Below the pieces are notes generated by a model. That model saw nothing but the letters and a program-made list of their open reading frames with translations. It did no database searches and was not told the DNA's origin. Below, one piece after another: positions 51,857-61,053 of a stretch of DNA of 61,937 bases. The DNA comes from Rhodospirillaceae bacterium. Its GTDB lineage: Bacteria; Pseudomonadota; Alphaproteobacteria; MPNO01; UBA2964. The position numbers and the translations under genes were made by a program. The stretch spans positions 1-61,937 of the forward strand of contig JABJKO010000315.1 of the NCBI GenBank assembly GCA_018660305.1. Direction: 5' to 3'. Positions within the stretch are counted from its first letter, which is position 1; each line of letters opens with the position of its first letter.

Positions 51857-53589
51857 TGGCGTCTCCGCCAAATGTCATCTTTCTGGGCGCCGATGCGGTG
51901 CGCGCCGACCGGACGTCGCTTTGCGGATATACGCGGCCGACGACACCGTTTCTCGAACGGATGGCCGACCGGTCCATTGTCTGTTCCAACGCATTTTCAC
52001 TGGCGCCCTTTACGCAGCCGGCAAGTGTGCAGACTTTCACCTCCAGCCGCCCGCTCTCCTATGGTGGATACGACCGGGGGGCCGTAGGTCGGCCGGCGAC
52101 CATGTTCCGCCACTTCAAGGAAGCCGGCTATCAGACCGTCGCGCTGAGCACCTTGCATTGGGTAAACAGATATTTCGGTTATGGCGACGGGCTCGATACC
52201 GAATACCAGCTCTTTACCCTCAATACGGTTACTGGCGTCGCCGTGGCCATAACGCGGAATTCAATCGCTGGCTATATGGCGGGTGACATACCGGAACGCG
52301 ACATGCTCACTATCGTCGAGCCCGTTTTCAGCAAGATGTTTGTGGATTGCCTCGACTATTGCGAGGGGCGCCTCGCAACCGATACGGAATTCCGCCAGGA
52401 TTTCGAACATTCCCTTCTGATTAATGCGGAATATGATTTCCACCAGGTTGCGAAAATACTGCGGCGTCATCAGCTATCGTTCGCCGACGATTCTGCCTCC
52501 TATATTCGAAAATGGTTTCAGACTATCCCGCGGGCCCATGAGTGGCTGGGACGCGAATGGTATTACAGCCGCAAGCCCAGCAAGCTTGCCAGCGAATTGG
52601 TGGTAAGGGGGGGCAATGCGCTTCTGCGGCGAATTGATTCGGACCGTGCCCTGATCCGCGCCAATCGCTTTAAACAATATGTCGATGCGCCTTCTATCGC
52701 GAACAAGGTGGTGAAGATACTGGAAGACCATGACCAGGATCGCCCGCTTTTCCTGTGGGCGCATTTCATGGATACGCATCTTCCCTATGTGTCGGGCGCG
52801 GGAAAAAAATGGTGGTTGGAAACAGCCAGTTATCTTCAGGCCCTCGGCCATGATTCAACGACCCATCCGGCAGTTGCCTTTAGGCCGGGCCTGCCTGGTA
52901 ATCGTGCGGAATGGGATCAGCTTTCGGCGCTGTACGACGCGTCTGTGCGCGGCGTGGATGAGCAGGTCGAGCGTATTGTCACGGCGGTTGATCAGCTTGG
53001 GATGGGCGACAACACAATTATCGCCTTTTGCGGTGATCACGGCGAGGAGCTTGGTGAGCACGGCAATCATTCCCACTATTTCCTGCCCTACGAGCACAAT
53101 ATTCGTATCCCCCTGATCTTCCGGGCGCCGGGCATGGAGAAGACAGCGGTCGACGGTCTGACCTCATTGCTTGACGTCGCCCCCACGCTCGCTGGTCTGG
53201 CTGATATCCCCTCCGCCGCGGACTGGGAAGGCGCATCGGTTACCGACGGCGCAGTTGCTCAGCGCGATCATTTGATCGTCGAATGTTTTTACGGCGGAAA
53301 TTGCCTGTTCGAAAACCGCCCGATCTACGCGGGGGTTCGAACAAAGACCCATAAATATTTCTGGAAAGAATACCGCGATCCCAAGGATTGGCAGAGCCGG
53401 GAGGGCGATGAACTCTATGATCTGACCATCGATCCGGACGAACAAAACAACCTCTATCGCCCCGACCATCCGCTTTTGCCGGAGATGCAGCAATATATCG
53501 CTCAACGGTTGGCATCGTTGCCTGAAGTTGGTCGCGACAGAATCGTCCGCGCCTTTGGCGAAACGGTGGCGGCAGCGGCTGCGGCATGA
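51856..53589 (+). CDS. Sulfatase-fold protein with Thr nucleophile, candidate phospho-transferase
   Basis: A 577-residue member of the alkaline phosphatase/sulfatase superfamily: metal ligands in GADAVRADR (Asp13, Asp18) and CGDHGEELGEHGNHSH near 392. The nucleophile position, usually Cys-x-Pro-Ser-Arg in sulfatases, reads Thr53-Gln-Pro-Ala-Ser, so formylglycine cannot form. Thr at this site is typical of phosphoglycerol or phosphoethanolamine transferases and phosphodiesterases. No signal peptide is seen, so it may be cytosolic. Its coupling to the phosphoramidate genes makes it a candidate for moving the phosphoramidate onto a sugar; hydrolysis is the alternative. Confidence 0.7.
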   Translation: MASPPNVIFLGADAVRADRTSLCGYTRPTTPFLERMADRSIVCSNAFSLAPFTQPASVQTFTSSRPLSYGGYDRGAVGRPATMFRHFKEAGYQTVALSTLHWVNRYFGYGDGLDTEYQLFTLNTVTGVAVAITRNSIAGYMAGDIPERDMLTIVEPVFSKMFVDCLDYCEGRLATDTEFRQDFEHSLLINAEYDFHQVAKILRRHQLSFADDSASYIRKWFQTIPRAHEWLGREWYYSRKPSKLASELVVRGGNALLRRIDSDRALIRANRFKQYVDAPSIANKVVKILEDHDQDRPLFLWAHFMDTHLPYVSGAGKKWWLETASYLQALGHDSTTHPAVAFRPGLPGNRAEWDQLSALYDASVRGVDEQVERIVTAVDQLGMGDNTIIAFCGDHGEELGEHGNHSHYFLPYEHNIRIPLIFRAPGMEKTAVDGLTSLLDVAPTLAGLADIPSAADWEGASVTDGAVAQRDHLIVECFYGGNCLFENRPIYAGVRTKTHKYFWKEYRDPKDWQSREGDELYDLTIDPDEQNNLYRPDHPLLPEMQQYIAQRLASLPEVGRDRIVRAFGETVAAAAAA

Positions 53590-53593
53590 ATTG

Positions 53594-54418
53594 ATGCGGT
53601 TTGCGGTATCCAACATTGCCCTGCCGGCCTTTGATCATTCAAAGGAGCTGGCGGAGGTGGCGGCACTCGGTTTCGAGGGGATCGAAATAGCGCCGTCGCG
53701 CATTTGGCGTGACACGTGGAAAGATCTAAAGGCCTCTGATGTCGCCGCTTATGGCCATGCCCTGCGGGAAGCAGGGCTCAAGGCCGTTGGATTGCATTCT
53801 CTGTTCTATGATCACCCCCATCTCGGCTTGTTTCGCGATTCCGAACGGCGCGCCATGAGCCTGGATTTTTTGACCCATCTCTCCGCCGTGTGTCGGGATC
53901 TTGGCGGCAAAACGCTTATCTGGGGCGGGGGCCGCAAGCGAGGGGCAGTCCCGGCCGACGCGGCGATCGCCGAATCCATCGACTTCATGGCCGAATTATG
54001 CGGCCGCGTCCAAGACCATGGCACGGTTTTTTGTTTCGAGCCGCTCGGACCCGACAGCACCGATTTCGTGAATTCCGCGTTGGAGTCGCTGGAGATCGCG
54101 GCGGCAGTCGATCATCCCGCCATGGCCGTTCAGCTTGACGCGAAAGCGCTGTTCGAAAACCAGGAAGCCTGCGTCGATACTTTCAGGGCGGTGGCAGGCC
54201 GTCTGGTTCATTTCCATGCCAATGAGCCGGATCTCGGTATATTGGGGACATCCGGCAAATCGGATCACGCGGCTATGGGGCATTGCCTGCGCGACATCAA
54301 CTATCAGGGTTATGTTTCCGCCGAGCAACGCCAACTGAACGACGACGATCCGATGGCGGATATTGCCAGGAGTATGGAACTGTTGAAGAGGCATTATGGC
54401 ACAAAAACCTCAGAGTAA
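53594..54418 (+). CDS. Sugar phosphate isomerase/epimerase (TIM barrel, AP_endonuc_2)
   Basis: A 274-residue xylose-isomerase-like barrel: FAVSNIALPAFD at the start, LGFEGIEIAPSRIW near 28, GLHSLFYDHPHLGLF near 65, FEPLGPDSTDFVNS near 150, AVQLDAKALF near 178 and HFHANEPDLGILG near 206, with Glu/Asp/His metal ligands in place. It may epimerise or isomerise a keto sugar or inosose. It lies between the Thr-type phosphatase-fold gene and an SDR, which could supply its keto substrate. Confidence 0.75.
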   Translation: MRFAVSNIALPAFDHSKELAEVAALGFEGIEIAPSRIWRDTWKDLKASDVAAYGHALREAGLKAVGLHSLFYDHPHLGLFRDSERRAMSLDFLTHLSAVCRDLGGKTLIWGGGRKRGAVPADAAIAESIDFMAELCGRVQDHGTVFCFEPLGPDSTDFVNSALESLEIAAAVDHPAMAVQLDAKALFENQEACVDTFRAVAGRLVHFHANEPDLGILGTSGKSDHAAMGHCLRDINYQGYVSAEQRQLNDDDPMADIARSMELLKRHYGTKTSE

Positions 54419-55205
54419 ATTTTTGCGTCCCGATTGGGTGCCATCGGTCCCCAAAGGCATGCGCATTCTCGTGGTCGGCGCCAGCGGGGGCATTGGGACC
54501 GCGCTGTGCAGCTTGTTGGCCCAGGGTTCCGAATGTGTCATCGGCGCTCATGGTGCCGGTGACGCGCCATCGCCGGACCGGTTTACCGGTGGCAAGGCGA
54601 CGAAGGCGACAATCATTCCGCTGCAACGGCGCTTCGACGAGGAAGCGGATTGTAGTGCTCTGATCGAGGCATTTTGCACCGAAGCCGGCGGCATCGATGG
54701 GCTGGTACATTTATCCGGCGCGCTGCATTTTAGGGGCCATTGGAAGGATATGCCGGCTTCCGACTGGCGCCGCGACATGGCGGTTAATCTCGACCATCCG
54801 TTCTATCTCGCCCGTACGGCCATGGCGAAAATGGCGGCCCAGGGGCAGGGCGGGCGGATTGTGCTGAACGGGACGGAATCGGCGCTTCATGGCGGCAGCG
54901 CCGTTTCGTTTCCCTATGCCATCGCCAAGCGGGGCACCGAGGCCATGGTACAGGGCTTCGCGCGCGAAGGGGCGCCGGATGGCATTCTGGTGAACGGTGT
55001 TCGGCTGGGCTACATTCGCAGCGGGTTTCATCAGCGCTGGCATGGACGCACTGAACAGCAGATGGCGGAACGCGCCGATCTGGTTCCCCTAAAAAGGGGT
55101 GGTGAACCGGAGGAAGCTGCCGCGCTTTTCATCTATCTGCTGTCCGGATGGGCATCCTTCATGACCGGGCAGATGCTCGCCCTAACCGGTGGAGATTGGC
55201 TGTAA
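54396..55205 (+). CDS. Short-chain dehydrogenase/reductase
   Basis: A 269-residue classical SDR with VVGASGGIGTAL near residue 26, HLSGALHFRG near 105, NGTESALHGG (catalytic Ser position is Glu-Ser) near 147, YAIAKRGTEAM near 168 and a normal C-terminal TGQMLALTGGDWL. It overlaps the TIM-barrel gene by 23 bases. It may oxidise or reduce a keto group made by that enzyme. Confidence 0.75.
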   Translation: MAQKPQSKFLRPDWVPSVPKGMRILVVGASGGIGTALCSLLAQGSECVIGAHGAGDAPSPDRFTGGKATKATIIPLQRRFDEEADCSALIEAFCTEAGGIDGLVHLSGALHFRGHWKDMPASDWRRDMAVNLDHPFYLARTAMAKMAAQGQGGRIVLNGTESALHGGSAVSFPYAIAKRGTEAMVQGFAREGAPDGILVNGVRLGYIRSGFHQRWHGRTEQQMAERADLVPLKRGGEPEEAAALFIYLLSGWASFMTGQMLALTGGDWL

Positions 55206-55218
55206 CAGCGGCCGCATT

Positions 55219-56160
55219 ATGTCTTTCAAACAGATGTTACTGGATCTTATTGAGCACCCCGTGCTGGGCGCCCCGTTACGGGCAATCGGGCGGTTGAGCA
55301 CCCATGCACCGCATATAGGAGGGTTGATAAACCCGTTCTTTGTGCCTGCCATTGTCGTGGAAAGAGAGGGCGCGGCTTTGATCGCCGAACGGGGATCCTA
55401 TTTGTTCGAAAGCGCCTGGCCGCGTCAGGCCGTACGGTTCCAGGCCGAGGAATTCGAACCTGAAATCAGCTTTTTAATCCCCCGCCTGATCAGCGACGAT
55501 GATGTGGTGCTCGATATCGGAGCCAATGTGGGGCTTCACACGGTTGCCTTTGCCCGGGCCGCAAGTCGCGGCAGGGTGATCGCCTTTGAGCCGGTGGCAG
55601 AGATGGCGGAACGGCTGTCGGAAAATTGTGCGCTGAACGGAATTGGCAATGTGACTCTGGTTCCCTGTGCGTTGGGAGCCGCCAATGACGTTGCGGAGAT
55701 GCAGGTCAACGTCGCCGGTGCCGGCATGGAAGGGACCAGTTCTCTCGCGGGCACCGTCCATATGGAGGCCAACCCAGGCCATTATCAGAACCGGCAGGTG
55801 CCGGTTCGGCGCTTGGATGATGTCATTGCCTCGCTCGGCATTGAGGGCCGGATCGGATTCGTCAAGATCGACACGGAGGGTTTCGAGAGCTATGTCATCG
55901 AGGGCGGCTTCGAAACACTGAACCGGCATAAGCCGGTTATGATCATCGAAGCACACAGCCGCCGGCTGGAGAAAGCCGGCAAATCATTTCAATGGTATCT
56001 CGATACGTTTCCCGACCACCATATTTTCATCGTGTACGCCACAGGCCGTGCCAACCCTTATTTGCGGCTCACGCCCCTCAAGGCCGACCAGCCCGAGATC
56101 GCGGTCAATTTGTTGCTGGTGCCGAAGACCCGGTCCTTTGACCTGGCTAAGATCGGTTGA
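55219..56160 (+). CDS. FkbM family methyltransferase
   Basis: A 313-residue enzyme of the FkbM group: VLDIGANVGLHTVAFARAAS near residue 96, VIAFEPVAEMAERLSENCAL near 120 and FVKIDTEGFESYVIEGGFETL near 213, the KxDxEGxE signature. It probably O-methylates a sugar. ATG 55219 was preferred over GTG 55189, which lies in the preceding gene. Its end overlaps the convergent methyltransferase on the minus strand by 14 bases. Confidence 0.83.
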   Translation: MSFKQMLLDLIEHPVLGAPLRAIGRLSTHAPHIGGLINPFFVPAIVVEREGAALIAERGSYLFESAWPRQAVRFQAEEFEPEISFLIPRLISDDDVVLDIGANVGLHTVAFARAASRGRVIAFEPVAEMAERLSENCALNGIGNVTLVPCALGAANDVAEMQVNVAGAGMEGTSSLAGTVHMEANPGHYQNRQVPVRRLDDVIASLGIEGRIGFVKIDTEGFESYVIEGGFETLNRHKPVMIIEAHSRRLEKAGKSFQWYLDTFPDHHIFIVYATGRANPYLRLTPLKADQPEIAVNLLLVPKTRSFDLAKIG

Positions 56161-57112
56161 CGTGGCCTTCGGTAAGCCCGGCACTGCGTGTATTTCGGTC
56201 GGGGAAAAGCGCCTCAAGTTCCGCTTTGCATTCTGCATGGCGCTGCAGCAAGGATTGGCGGGCAGCTGTTTCCGCCCCCTGGTCTGCAGCGACGATGGCC
56301 GACGCAATTTCCAGTGCTTCCGGCGCCAACGCGGCGAGGCCGTGGCGGTGAACCAGCCAGTCATTTACATAAAGCGCGCGGTCGTCCGCCAGCGGCGGAA
56401 GCCTGTGAGGCAGTGCGTGGGCGGGGTCGCGCGCAATTACATGAATACCGTTGAGCCAGCCCGCTTCCCACTGGGCCAATTCGCTACGGTCCATATTGGC
56501 GGGGTGAGCCGGGCTATAGGCCTCGAAAATCAGGCGAAAATCAGGATGAGTGACAAGGAAGTCGCTCGTGGCACGACGCACAAACGCATAGTTGGCGTCG
56601 TCAACGACCAGCACGCCGTCATCCGCAAGATGGGGCAGGGCGAGAAGCAACCCCATGAGCTGGCTACGATAATCATGGGCACCGTCTATAAAGCACACTC
56701 CGAGACGCCTGTTCCCAACATGTTCAGGCAAACTGGCCAGCGCCACCTCGTAATCCGAATTGATCAGCCGTGCATTGGTAGCCCCGAGATCGCGGATGCG
56801 GTTTTTGACGATCGCAAGATTTTTCTCCTCGGGATCGAGAATGGAAAAATCGTCTATGCCAAAGCAATTGGCCTCCGGCGCAGCCAGAGCCACCGACAAA
56901 AGGGTGAGGCCCTGAAAAACACCGATCTCCACGTAACATCGCTCCGGAATCGATGCCCGCGCCGCAGCGAGACGTTGCAGAAGACCAACCGTCTTGCGAC
57001 CCGACAAGCCGCTCAGGGCTTTGTCACCGGGATGCGGTACCGGGCCTTCGGCGTCCGCGGCGGCAATCAGATCGTAAAGCTCGGCGATCGGCGCTGGTGT
57101 CTTTGCCGTCAT
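56147..57112 (-). CDS. Class I methyltransferase on the opposite strand
   Basis: A 321-residue Methyltransf_24-type protein: CYVEIGVFQGLTLLSVALAA near residue 60, FGIDDFSILDPEEKN near 84, VCFIDGAHDYRSQLMGLLLAL near 138 and GVLVVDDANYAFVRRA near 165. It is the only leftward gene between 13.9 kb and the right edge, so it must have its own promoter in 57113-57257. A 373-codon open frame on the plus strand opposite it is a shadow. The substrate is unknown. Confidence 0.8.
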   Translation of the reverse strand: MTAKTPAPIAELYDLIAAADAEGPVPHPGDKALSGLSGRKTVGLLQRLAAARASIPERCYVEIGVFQGLTLLSVALAAPEANCFGIDDFSILDPEEKNLAIVKNRIRDLGATNARLINSDYEVALASLPEHVGNRRLGVCFIDGAHDYRSQLMGLLLALPHLADDGVLVVDDANYAFVRRATSDFLVTHPDFRLIFEAYSPAHPANMDRSELAQWEAGWLNGIHVIARDPAHALPHRLPPLADDRALYVNDWLVHRHGLAALAPEALEIASAIVAADQGAETAARQSLLQRHAECKAELEALFPDRNTRSAGLTEGHVNRS

Positions 57113-57257
57113 TCAATGGCTCCTGAGGTAATAGAATCCGCCGTCTCCCAGGCGGAACGGCGCGCATGATACAGGAAAGCCCACTTCAGGAAAGCGTCGC
57201 AGGGCTTGCGATCCGGGAATACGCGTCATACCCCTGATTCTTCGGACAAGCCGCCAG
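57113..57257. promoter_or_regulatory. Divergent gap
   Basis: Upstream of both a leftward methyltransferase and a rightward gene. The rightward frame stays open through most of it without ATG, GTG or TTG, so the true start of the next gene is uncertain. Confidence 0.3.
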
Positions 57258-58862
57258 TTGCCAGATGATGCCGATTGGGCATTCTGGTTTGCCACTACCG
57301 GCAGCCGGCCTAATCTATCTGTCGACAAAAGGTTGCCCAAACTATCCCGACGGCTGGAAGAAGCCTTCGAAAGTTGTCGTGACCTTTGGTGGGAACTAGG
57401 CCGTGACATGGCTATGGCGCCAGGCGGCGATATCGCCCATGCGCCGACCTGCGGTGCGTTCGGTTCGGATTTCGGCGTCATGCTTGGATGGGTAGCCATT
57501 GCCGCGGCGGAGGCGAAAAAGCAGCAGCAGACACTTTGCGTTTGCGACGACCCGTGGCTGTTTCGGCAAATCGCCTCCCTGTCTCATGTGACAGCCGGGC
57601 GGCCACCGCGCCTGATGATGCGGGTGATAAAATCGTCGGTCCGGGGAATATCAGCGCGTCTTAAAGTCGCGGTATCCACGGCGCTGGCAAGCCTTCGCCT
57701 GCGTCAACAGCGTCGCACCATCGAACCGGGATCTTCCATATTGCTTGCCTATGGCCATCCCGAGAGCAATGCGGAAGGCTTCGACGCCTATTTCGGCGGG
57801 TTGATGCAGGAGATCCCTCTGTTGAGGCGGGCGCTTCATGCCGATTGCCCTGCATCCCGGGCCCGCGCCCTGGCCGGGGCTGGCCACACAGTCAGTCTGC
57901 ATGGCTGGGGCAACCCGTTTTTCGCTTTGGGGGCATTGCCGCTAACGCGATGGCGCCCGACGGTAAATCAGAAAAAGGGACCGTACGGTTGGTTGATCAA
58001 ACGCGCGGCGTCCCGCGAAAATGGTGGTGGCGGCCCCGCCATGAGCCGCTGGCAGCAGCATTGTCAGGCGCGGTTCCTTATGGAGATACGGCCGGCAAGA
58101 ATCGTCTGGCCATGGGAAAATCATGGGTGGGAGCGGGCGCTGTGCCGCACCGCCCGTCTTCATAATCTCGTCACGGTCGGCTATCAGCATACGGTGGTTG
58201 GTCCCCATCAGATCAATTACAGCGTTGCTGCAAACACGGATGGTGTGGCCAGCATTCCTGATTTCGTGGTCTGCAACGGACCCGTGTATCGCGACGAATT
58301 GGCGGCCTGGGGTGTTCCAGAGGAGCGGCTTTCCATCGGCGGGGCGTTCCGGTTTCGCGACGCCGGTACGGTTGATATGTTTGATCCTGCGGGGCCGGTT
58401 TTCATACCGCTTTCCGCAATTCCAGCCGCGGCTGCGCTCCAGGTGGCAGCCGCACGGCGGATCGCCGCTACCGGGCGGCGGGCGATGATCAAGGAACATC
58501 CCATGTATCCGTTTCCAACCAAGAGCGATCCCATGCTGACGCGCTGTGACACGGCGCTTCGCGATCAGCATGGAATCGCGGCGGTGCTCTATTCCACCGG
58601 TGCTTCCGGGTTGGACGCCATATTGGCTGGTGTGCCAGCGTTCCGCCTGCTTTTGGAAGACAATATCGCCATTGACGTACTGCCACCCGGACTGCCGGTC
58701 GAAACAGTGGATCTCGGCGATGCCGCCGAACGGATAGAACAGCGCCTTGCTGGTGGCAAACCAGCTGCTCGTATAGACTGGGACTCAATCCTGAGCAGGC
58801 CAGATACGGATTTTTGGCGCCGCTTGTTGGGCATGGACAGCTTCGCGGCCATATCGACATGA
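57258..58862 (+). CDS. Surface-carbohydrate GT-B-like protein
   Basis: A 534-residue protein resembling the LIC13510-type surface carbohydrate biosynthesis family. WPWENHGWERALCRTARLHN near residue 281, VGYQHTVVGPHQINYS near 310, VCNGPVYRDELAAWGVPEERL near 335 and IKEHPMYPFP near 413 are GT-B-like sugar-nucleotide and acceptor motifs. The start is unclear: TTG 57258 has no ribosome-binding site and protein-like sequence continues upstream, so a non-standard start is possible. Its stop overlaps the next ATG by four bases. A glycosyltransferase role is likely. Confidence 0.6.
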   Translation: MPDDADWAFWFATTGSRPNLSVDKRLPKLSRRLEEAFESCRDLWWELGRDMAMAPGGDIAHAPTCGAFGSDFGVMLGWVAIAAAEAKKQQQTLCVCDDPWLFRQIASLSHVTAGRPPRLMMRVIKSSVRGISARLKVAVSTALASLRLRQQRRTIEPGSSILLAYGHPESNAEGFDAYFGGLMQEIPLLRRALHADCPASRARALAGAGHTVSLHGWGNPFFALGALPLTRWRPTVNQKKGPYGWLIKRAASRENGGGGPAMSRWQQHCQARFLMEIRPARIVWPWENHGWERALCRTARLHNLVTVGYQHTVVGPHQINYSVAANTDGVASIPDFVVCNGPVYRDELAAWGVPEERLSIGGAFRFRDAGTVDMFDPAGPVFIPLSAIPAAAALQVAAARRIAATGRRAMIKEHPMYPFPTKSDPMLTRCDTALRDQHGIAAVLYSTGASGLDAILAGVPAFRLLLEDNIAIDVLPPGLPVETVDLGDAAERIEQRLAGGKPAARIDWDSILSRPDTDFWRRLLGMDSFAAIST

Positions 58863-59998
58863 CTGAAACCGGAAAATCCCCCCTCAACATCGCCGTCATT
58901 GGCTGTGGCCGGATCGCCGGCCATCACTGCCGGTCCATTGCGGCGGCGGAAGGCGCGCAAATTGTCGCGCTTTGCGACCTGGAGTCAAAAAAAGCACAGG
59001 TCTTTGCTGAAGAGCACCAGGTGGGCTGGTATGCGAATTATCGCGATATGTTCGTTGCCCACCCGGAGATAGACATTGTTGTCATTGCCACGCCGTCCGG
59101 TATGCATTGTGAGCATGCGATCGATGTCATAGAGGGTTATGGCAAACACGTAGTCGTCGAGAAACCGACCTTTATGCACCCCACCCAGGCCGATGCCGCC
59201 TTTGACGCGGCGGAGCGGGCCGGGGTCAAACTCTTCCCTGTCTTTCAGAACCGGTACAACAAGGCAGTGGACCGGGTCCGCCACGCGTTGTCGGCGGGTG
59301 AATTGGGTGAGATTCGTGTCATGGCGGTTCGGTTACGCTGGTGCCGGCCGCAACGCTACTACGATCTGGCGCCGTGGCGCGGCACGTTCAGTCATGATGG
59401 CGGCGCCCTGACAAATCAGGGCATTCATCATGTGGATTTGCTGCGCCATCTCGGCGGCGACGTCCAGCAGGTCAACGCGACCATGCGGACGCTGGGCGCG
59501 GAAATCGAGGCCGAGGATACGGTGGTCGCCACCTTCACGTTCGAGTCGGGCGCTGTCGGTTCGCTTGAGGTGACGACGTCGGCCCGCCCTGATGATTTCG
59601 AGGCGTCGGTCTCCATCGTCGGGTCCAAAGGATTGGCACAGCTCGGCGGAATCGCGGTTAACGAACTGCAGATTTTTACTCCCGACCCCGATGCCTGCGC
59701 GGAGAACAGCGTTGATTTCGTTGGTATAGAAGGACATGGGGCGGTTTACGGCTATGGCCACTACGACATGTATCGTGATGTTGTCGCGTGTTTGAAAGAT
59801 CAGGTCCCCTATCCGGTCTCGCGGCAGGATTCGATTGCGACCCTGCGTTTGCTGCATGGCTTCTACCGGTCCGATGAGGTAGGCGGCTGGGTGACGGTCG
59901 GCCCCGGGGGAGAATCCGAAAGGCTTGGGCGCGCCAACGAGGCCATATCCGATCTCTACCGAACCCCCACCGTGGCAGCATCGGAGGCCTGTTCATGA
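58859..59998 (+). CDS. Gfo/Idh/MocA oxidoreductase A
   Basis: A 379-residue NAD(P)-dependent sugar dehydrogenase: IAVIGCGRIAGHHCRSIAAA near residue 10, VIATPSGMHCEHAID near 75, VVEKPTFMHPTQ near 99 (catalytic EKP) and GGALTNQGIHHVDLLRHLGG near 180. Proteins of this kind oxidise C3 of UDP-HexNAc uronates (WbpB/WlbA) or similar. It is translationally coupled to its neighbours on both sides. Confidence 0.83.
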   Translation: MTETGKSPLNIAVIGCGRIAGHHCRSIAAAEGAQIVALCDLESKKAQVFAEEHQVGWYANYRDMFVAHPEIDIVVIATPSGMHCEHAIDVIEGYGKHVVVEKPTFMHPTQADAAFDAAERAGVKLFPVFQNRYNKAVDRVRHALSAGELGEIRVMAVRLRWCRPQRYYDLAPWRGTFSHDGGALTNQGIHHVDLLRHLGGDVQQVNATMRTLGAEIEAEDTVVATFTFESGAVGSLEVTTSARPDDFEASVSIVGSKGLAQLGGIAVNELQIFTPDPDACAENSVDFVGIEGHGAVYGYGHYDMYRDVVACLKDQVPYPVSRQDSIATLRLLHGFYRSDEVGGWVTVGPGGESERLGRANEAISDLYRTPTVAASEACS

Positions 59999-61053
59999 TG
60001 CGCGTCGGCATCGCGGGGTATGGGGTTGTCGGCAAGCGGCGACGGTTGGTTGTTGATGCGCATGCGGAATTGGAGGTAGTTGCCGTCTGTGACCGTACCT
60101 TGCCGGGAAGCGGCGCATTCGATGACGGCGTCCAGTATTTCACCCACTACGGTGAGCTGTTGGAGTTGGATCTCGATGTCCTGCTGGTTTGTATTTCCAA
60201 CGATATGGCGGCCGAGGTCACCATTGCGGGGCTCGAAAAAAATCTTCATGTCTTTTGTGAAAAACCGCCGGGACGAAATGTTGGGGAAATTGCCCGGGTG
60301 ATTGGCATCGAGCAGCGGTTCCCGGGTCTAAAATTGAAATACGGCTTCAATCACCGGTATCACGATTCGGTGCGGGACGCGCTGTCGATCCTGCAGAGCG
60401 GTGAGCTTGGGCGGACAATCAATATCCGCGGCGTCTATGGCAAGTCGCAGCTTGTGACCTTTGGCCAAAAGTCGGATTGGCGCACCAAACGGGCCATCGC
60501 CGGGGGTGGTATCCTGCTCGACCAGGGCATACATATGGTCGATCTGTTGCGTCTGTTCGGTGGCGAATTCAACGAGGTACACAGCTTCATCTCCAACGAT
60601 TTCTGGCACCACGATGTGGAGGACAACGCCTATGCGCTGATGCGTTCCGATGATGGCGTGGTCGCCATGATCCATAGCTCCGCCACTCAATGGCGGCACA
60701 TGTTCAGTCTCGAAATCACCCTCGAGCGCGGTTTGTTGATGCTGTCGGGCATCTTGTCGGGGTCGAAGAGTTATGGGGCGGAGACCTTGACGGTGGCCTA
60801 TGCGGCAGGTGATGACCGCGGTGATCCGCGAGAGCAGACCACACGCTATAATGAGGACAATTCCTGGCGCGATGAAATCGAAGAATTTGCCACAGCCATC
60901 ATGACCGATCAGCCGATTGAAAACGGATCGTCCGACGATGCGCTAAAAACCATGCAGACTGTCTATCGAATTTATTGCGCCGACCCTGTATGGCAGGAGA
61001 CGTATGCTTTGTCGGCAGGCTCAGACGTTCCCAAGCCGGAAGATGCGAAATGA
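59995..61053 (+). CDS. Gfo/Idh/MocA oxidoreductase B
   Basis: A 352-residue paralogue of the previous enzyme: VGIAGYGVVGKRRRLVVDAH at the start, VCISNDMAAEVTIAGLEK near 63, VFCEKPPGRN near 85, LKYGFNHRYHDSV near 112 and GGGILLDQGIHMVDLLRLFGG near 168. Two adjacent, diverged copies suggest successive oxidation and reduction of one sugar, or two substrates. ATG 59995 overlaps the preceding stop; ATG 59998 is one codon later. Confidence 0.83.
   Translation: MMRVGIAGYGVVGKRRRLVVDAHAELEVVAVCDRTLPGSGAFDDGVQYFTHYGELLELDLDVLLVCISNDMAAEVTIAGLEKNLHVFCEKPPGRNVGEIARVIGIEQRFPGLKLKYGFNHRYHDSVRDALSILQSGELGRTINIRGVYGKSQLVTFGQKSDWRTKRAIAGGGILLDQGIHMVDLLRLFGGEFNEVHSFISNDFWHHDVEDNAYALMRSDDGVVAMIHSSATQWRHMFSLEITLERGLLMLSGILSGSKSYGAETLTVAYAAGDDRGDPREQTTRYNEDNSWRDEIEEFATAIMTDQPIENGSSDDALKTMQTVYRIYCADPVWQETYALSAGSDVPKPEDAK

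Noticed and set aside
56048..57169. A 373-codon open frame on the plus strand.
   Set aside because: It lies opposite a methyltransferase with clear motifs; its own translation has no recognisable domain and it starts inside the FkbM gene.
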